Positions 31,923 to 32,450 of a stretch of 32,450 nucleotides of DNA are shown piece after piece. A program made the translations under genes and the position numbers. The DNA lies in contig CADCWF010000110.1 in assembly GCA_902806345.1 (NCBI GenBank), positions 1 to 32,450 of the forward strand, written 5' to 3'. Under the pieces are notes generated by a model. The model saw nothing but the letters and a program-made list of their open reading frames with translations, ran no database searches and was not told the origin of the DNA. Within the stretch, counting starts at the first letter, position 1, and every line of letters starts with the position of its first letter. Origin of the DNA: an uncultured Thermomicrobiales bacterium. GTDB taxonomy: Bacteria; Chloroflexota; Chloroflexia; Thermomicrobiales; UBA6265.

Positions 31923-32222
31923 CGAGGTTGGCCTGGCAGGGACGGTTGGCTGCAGGAACGCCATGGCGACCGGTCCGATCCTGGCGAAGACACCAGGACC
32001 GACCGTGCCGGAGCCGGTGCCCGGTTGTTCCACGGTCGAGGCTTGCCACTTGCGGGTCGGCGTGGACGGCGTAACCCGATCGAGGAGGGTCGGGGCCCGC
32101 CTTCGCCAGGATGCACGTTTGACCGGACGCATCCGGGGACGACGTCCGACAGCTTCGAACGAACCGGCGACGATGGGATCGGCACAGGATGGCCCAGTCC
32201 GGGGATACGGGGGAGGGCGACG
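31923..32222. other. Intergenic region before the secreted gene
   Basis: About 300 bases with no supported gene or hairpin. Frames on either strand are shadows or noise. A promoter for the gene at 32223 must lie here, but no clear -35/-10 pair was seen. Confidence 0.4.
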
Positions 32223-32450
32223 ATGCGATCGATGGTGCTCGCGACCTGGATGGTGGCGACCGCTGCCCTGTCCGGGGCTTCGGACGTCCCCGCCCAGGAT
32301 CTGTTCCCAACCCCAGAAGGGCGCCTCGGCGGCCGCGAGCCGCTGCCGACCCCGGCCGTCGTCGCGCCGACGCCAACGCCGTCCTTGCCGACGCCCACGG
32401 CCGTGGCCACCCCGACCCCGACTCCGACGGGCACCGCGACGGTGACGGCG
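32223..32450 (+). CDS. Secreted Pro/Thr-rich protein (partial, runs off the right edge)
   Basis: The frame opens at ATG 32223 and is still open at the edge, giving 76 residues. A signal peptide (RSMVLATWMVATAALSGA) with a likely cleavage site near DVPAQD precedes a low-complexity PTP, PTPT and TATVT region, typical of a linker leading to an extracellular domain beyond this window. GGGGGAGGGCGACG just upstream is an excellent ribosome site. A similar Pro/Thr linker occurs in the SH3b protein at 7648, so an exported enzyme or wall-binding domain may follow (inference). Confidence 0.7.
   Translation, partial: MRSMVLATWMVATAALSGASDVPAQDLFPTPEGRLGGREPLPTPAVVAPTPTPSLPTPTAVATPTPTPTGTATVTA

Noticed and set aside
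31963-32445. 160-codon plus frame at the right edge
   Set aside because: It overlaps in another frame the secreted gene starting at 32223, which has a signal peptide and a strong ribosome site.

Overview
This is a 32.45 kb stretch of very GC-rich bacterial chromosome, roughly 70% G+C by eye and strongly G/C at third codon positions. It has short Chloroflexota/Actinobacteria-like promoters and many GTG or TTG starts behind good Shine-Dalgarno sites. Secreted thrombospondin-type-3-repeat proteins, a TlpA-like redoxin, and the DoxX, DUF6152 and DUF6644 genes suggest a Thermomicrobia-type Chloroflexota. That placement is an inference from gene content, not a computed result. I see no phage, IS or CRISPR signal; the accessory character lies in small, fast-evolving envelope and secreted genes.

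Layout, left to right. 1-77 is the tail of a membrane protein. 169-1932 is a fused ATP sulfurylase/APS kinase (sulfate activation). 2512-3114 is an orphan membrane protein. 3740-3965 holds a decayed piece that resembles the C-terminus of the intact mfd gene 6.5 kb away. 4006-6169 (minus) is an OmpR-type response regulator and histidine kinase operon. It shares a regulatory region (6341-6439) with a plus-strand envelope cluster: DoxX-like protein, SH3b protein, DUF6152, DUF6644 and two microproteins (6524-10164). 10213-13767 (minus) is mfd, divergent from comEA-comEC (DNA uptake, 13935-16114). A minus-strand coiled-coil membrane protein with a basic/acidic linker follows (16297-17736), then tRNA-Glu(UUC).

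The right half starts with a 91-residue Gly/Ala/Ser/Asn-rich protein followed by a 23-bp perfect hairpin, and a metallophosphoesterase. Next come two tandem paralogous secreted proteins (19765-23510) with cupin-like modules and 3 or 6 DxDGDG calcium-type repeats. A translationally coupled mini-operon follows (two small membrane proteins and a cupin, 24511 to 23611, minus). Sulfur and thiol genes are next (a one-cysteine TlpA-like redoxin; a cystathionine gamma-synthase family enzyme), then a stress group (tandem universal stress protein, DUF3618-like protein, HdeD-like protein) and a DUF2071 protein. An XRE-cupin regulator lies divergent from an EamA transporter, with an operator-like palindrome on the shared promoter. 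The start of a Pro/Thr-rich secreted protein runs off the right edge.

Functional themes are sulfur assimilation at both ends (sat-cysC; the gamma-family PLP enzyme), DNA repair and uptake (mfd, comEA/EC), envelope and stress sensing (two-component system, DoxX cluster, Usp/HdeD), and a secreted-protein module (Tsp3 paralogues, Gly-rich protein). The best candidates for something undescribed are the tandem cupin/Tsp3 paralogues, the Gly-rich protein with its hairpin, the 479-residue coiled-coil membrane protein, and the regulatory region between the two-component operon and the DoxX cluster.
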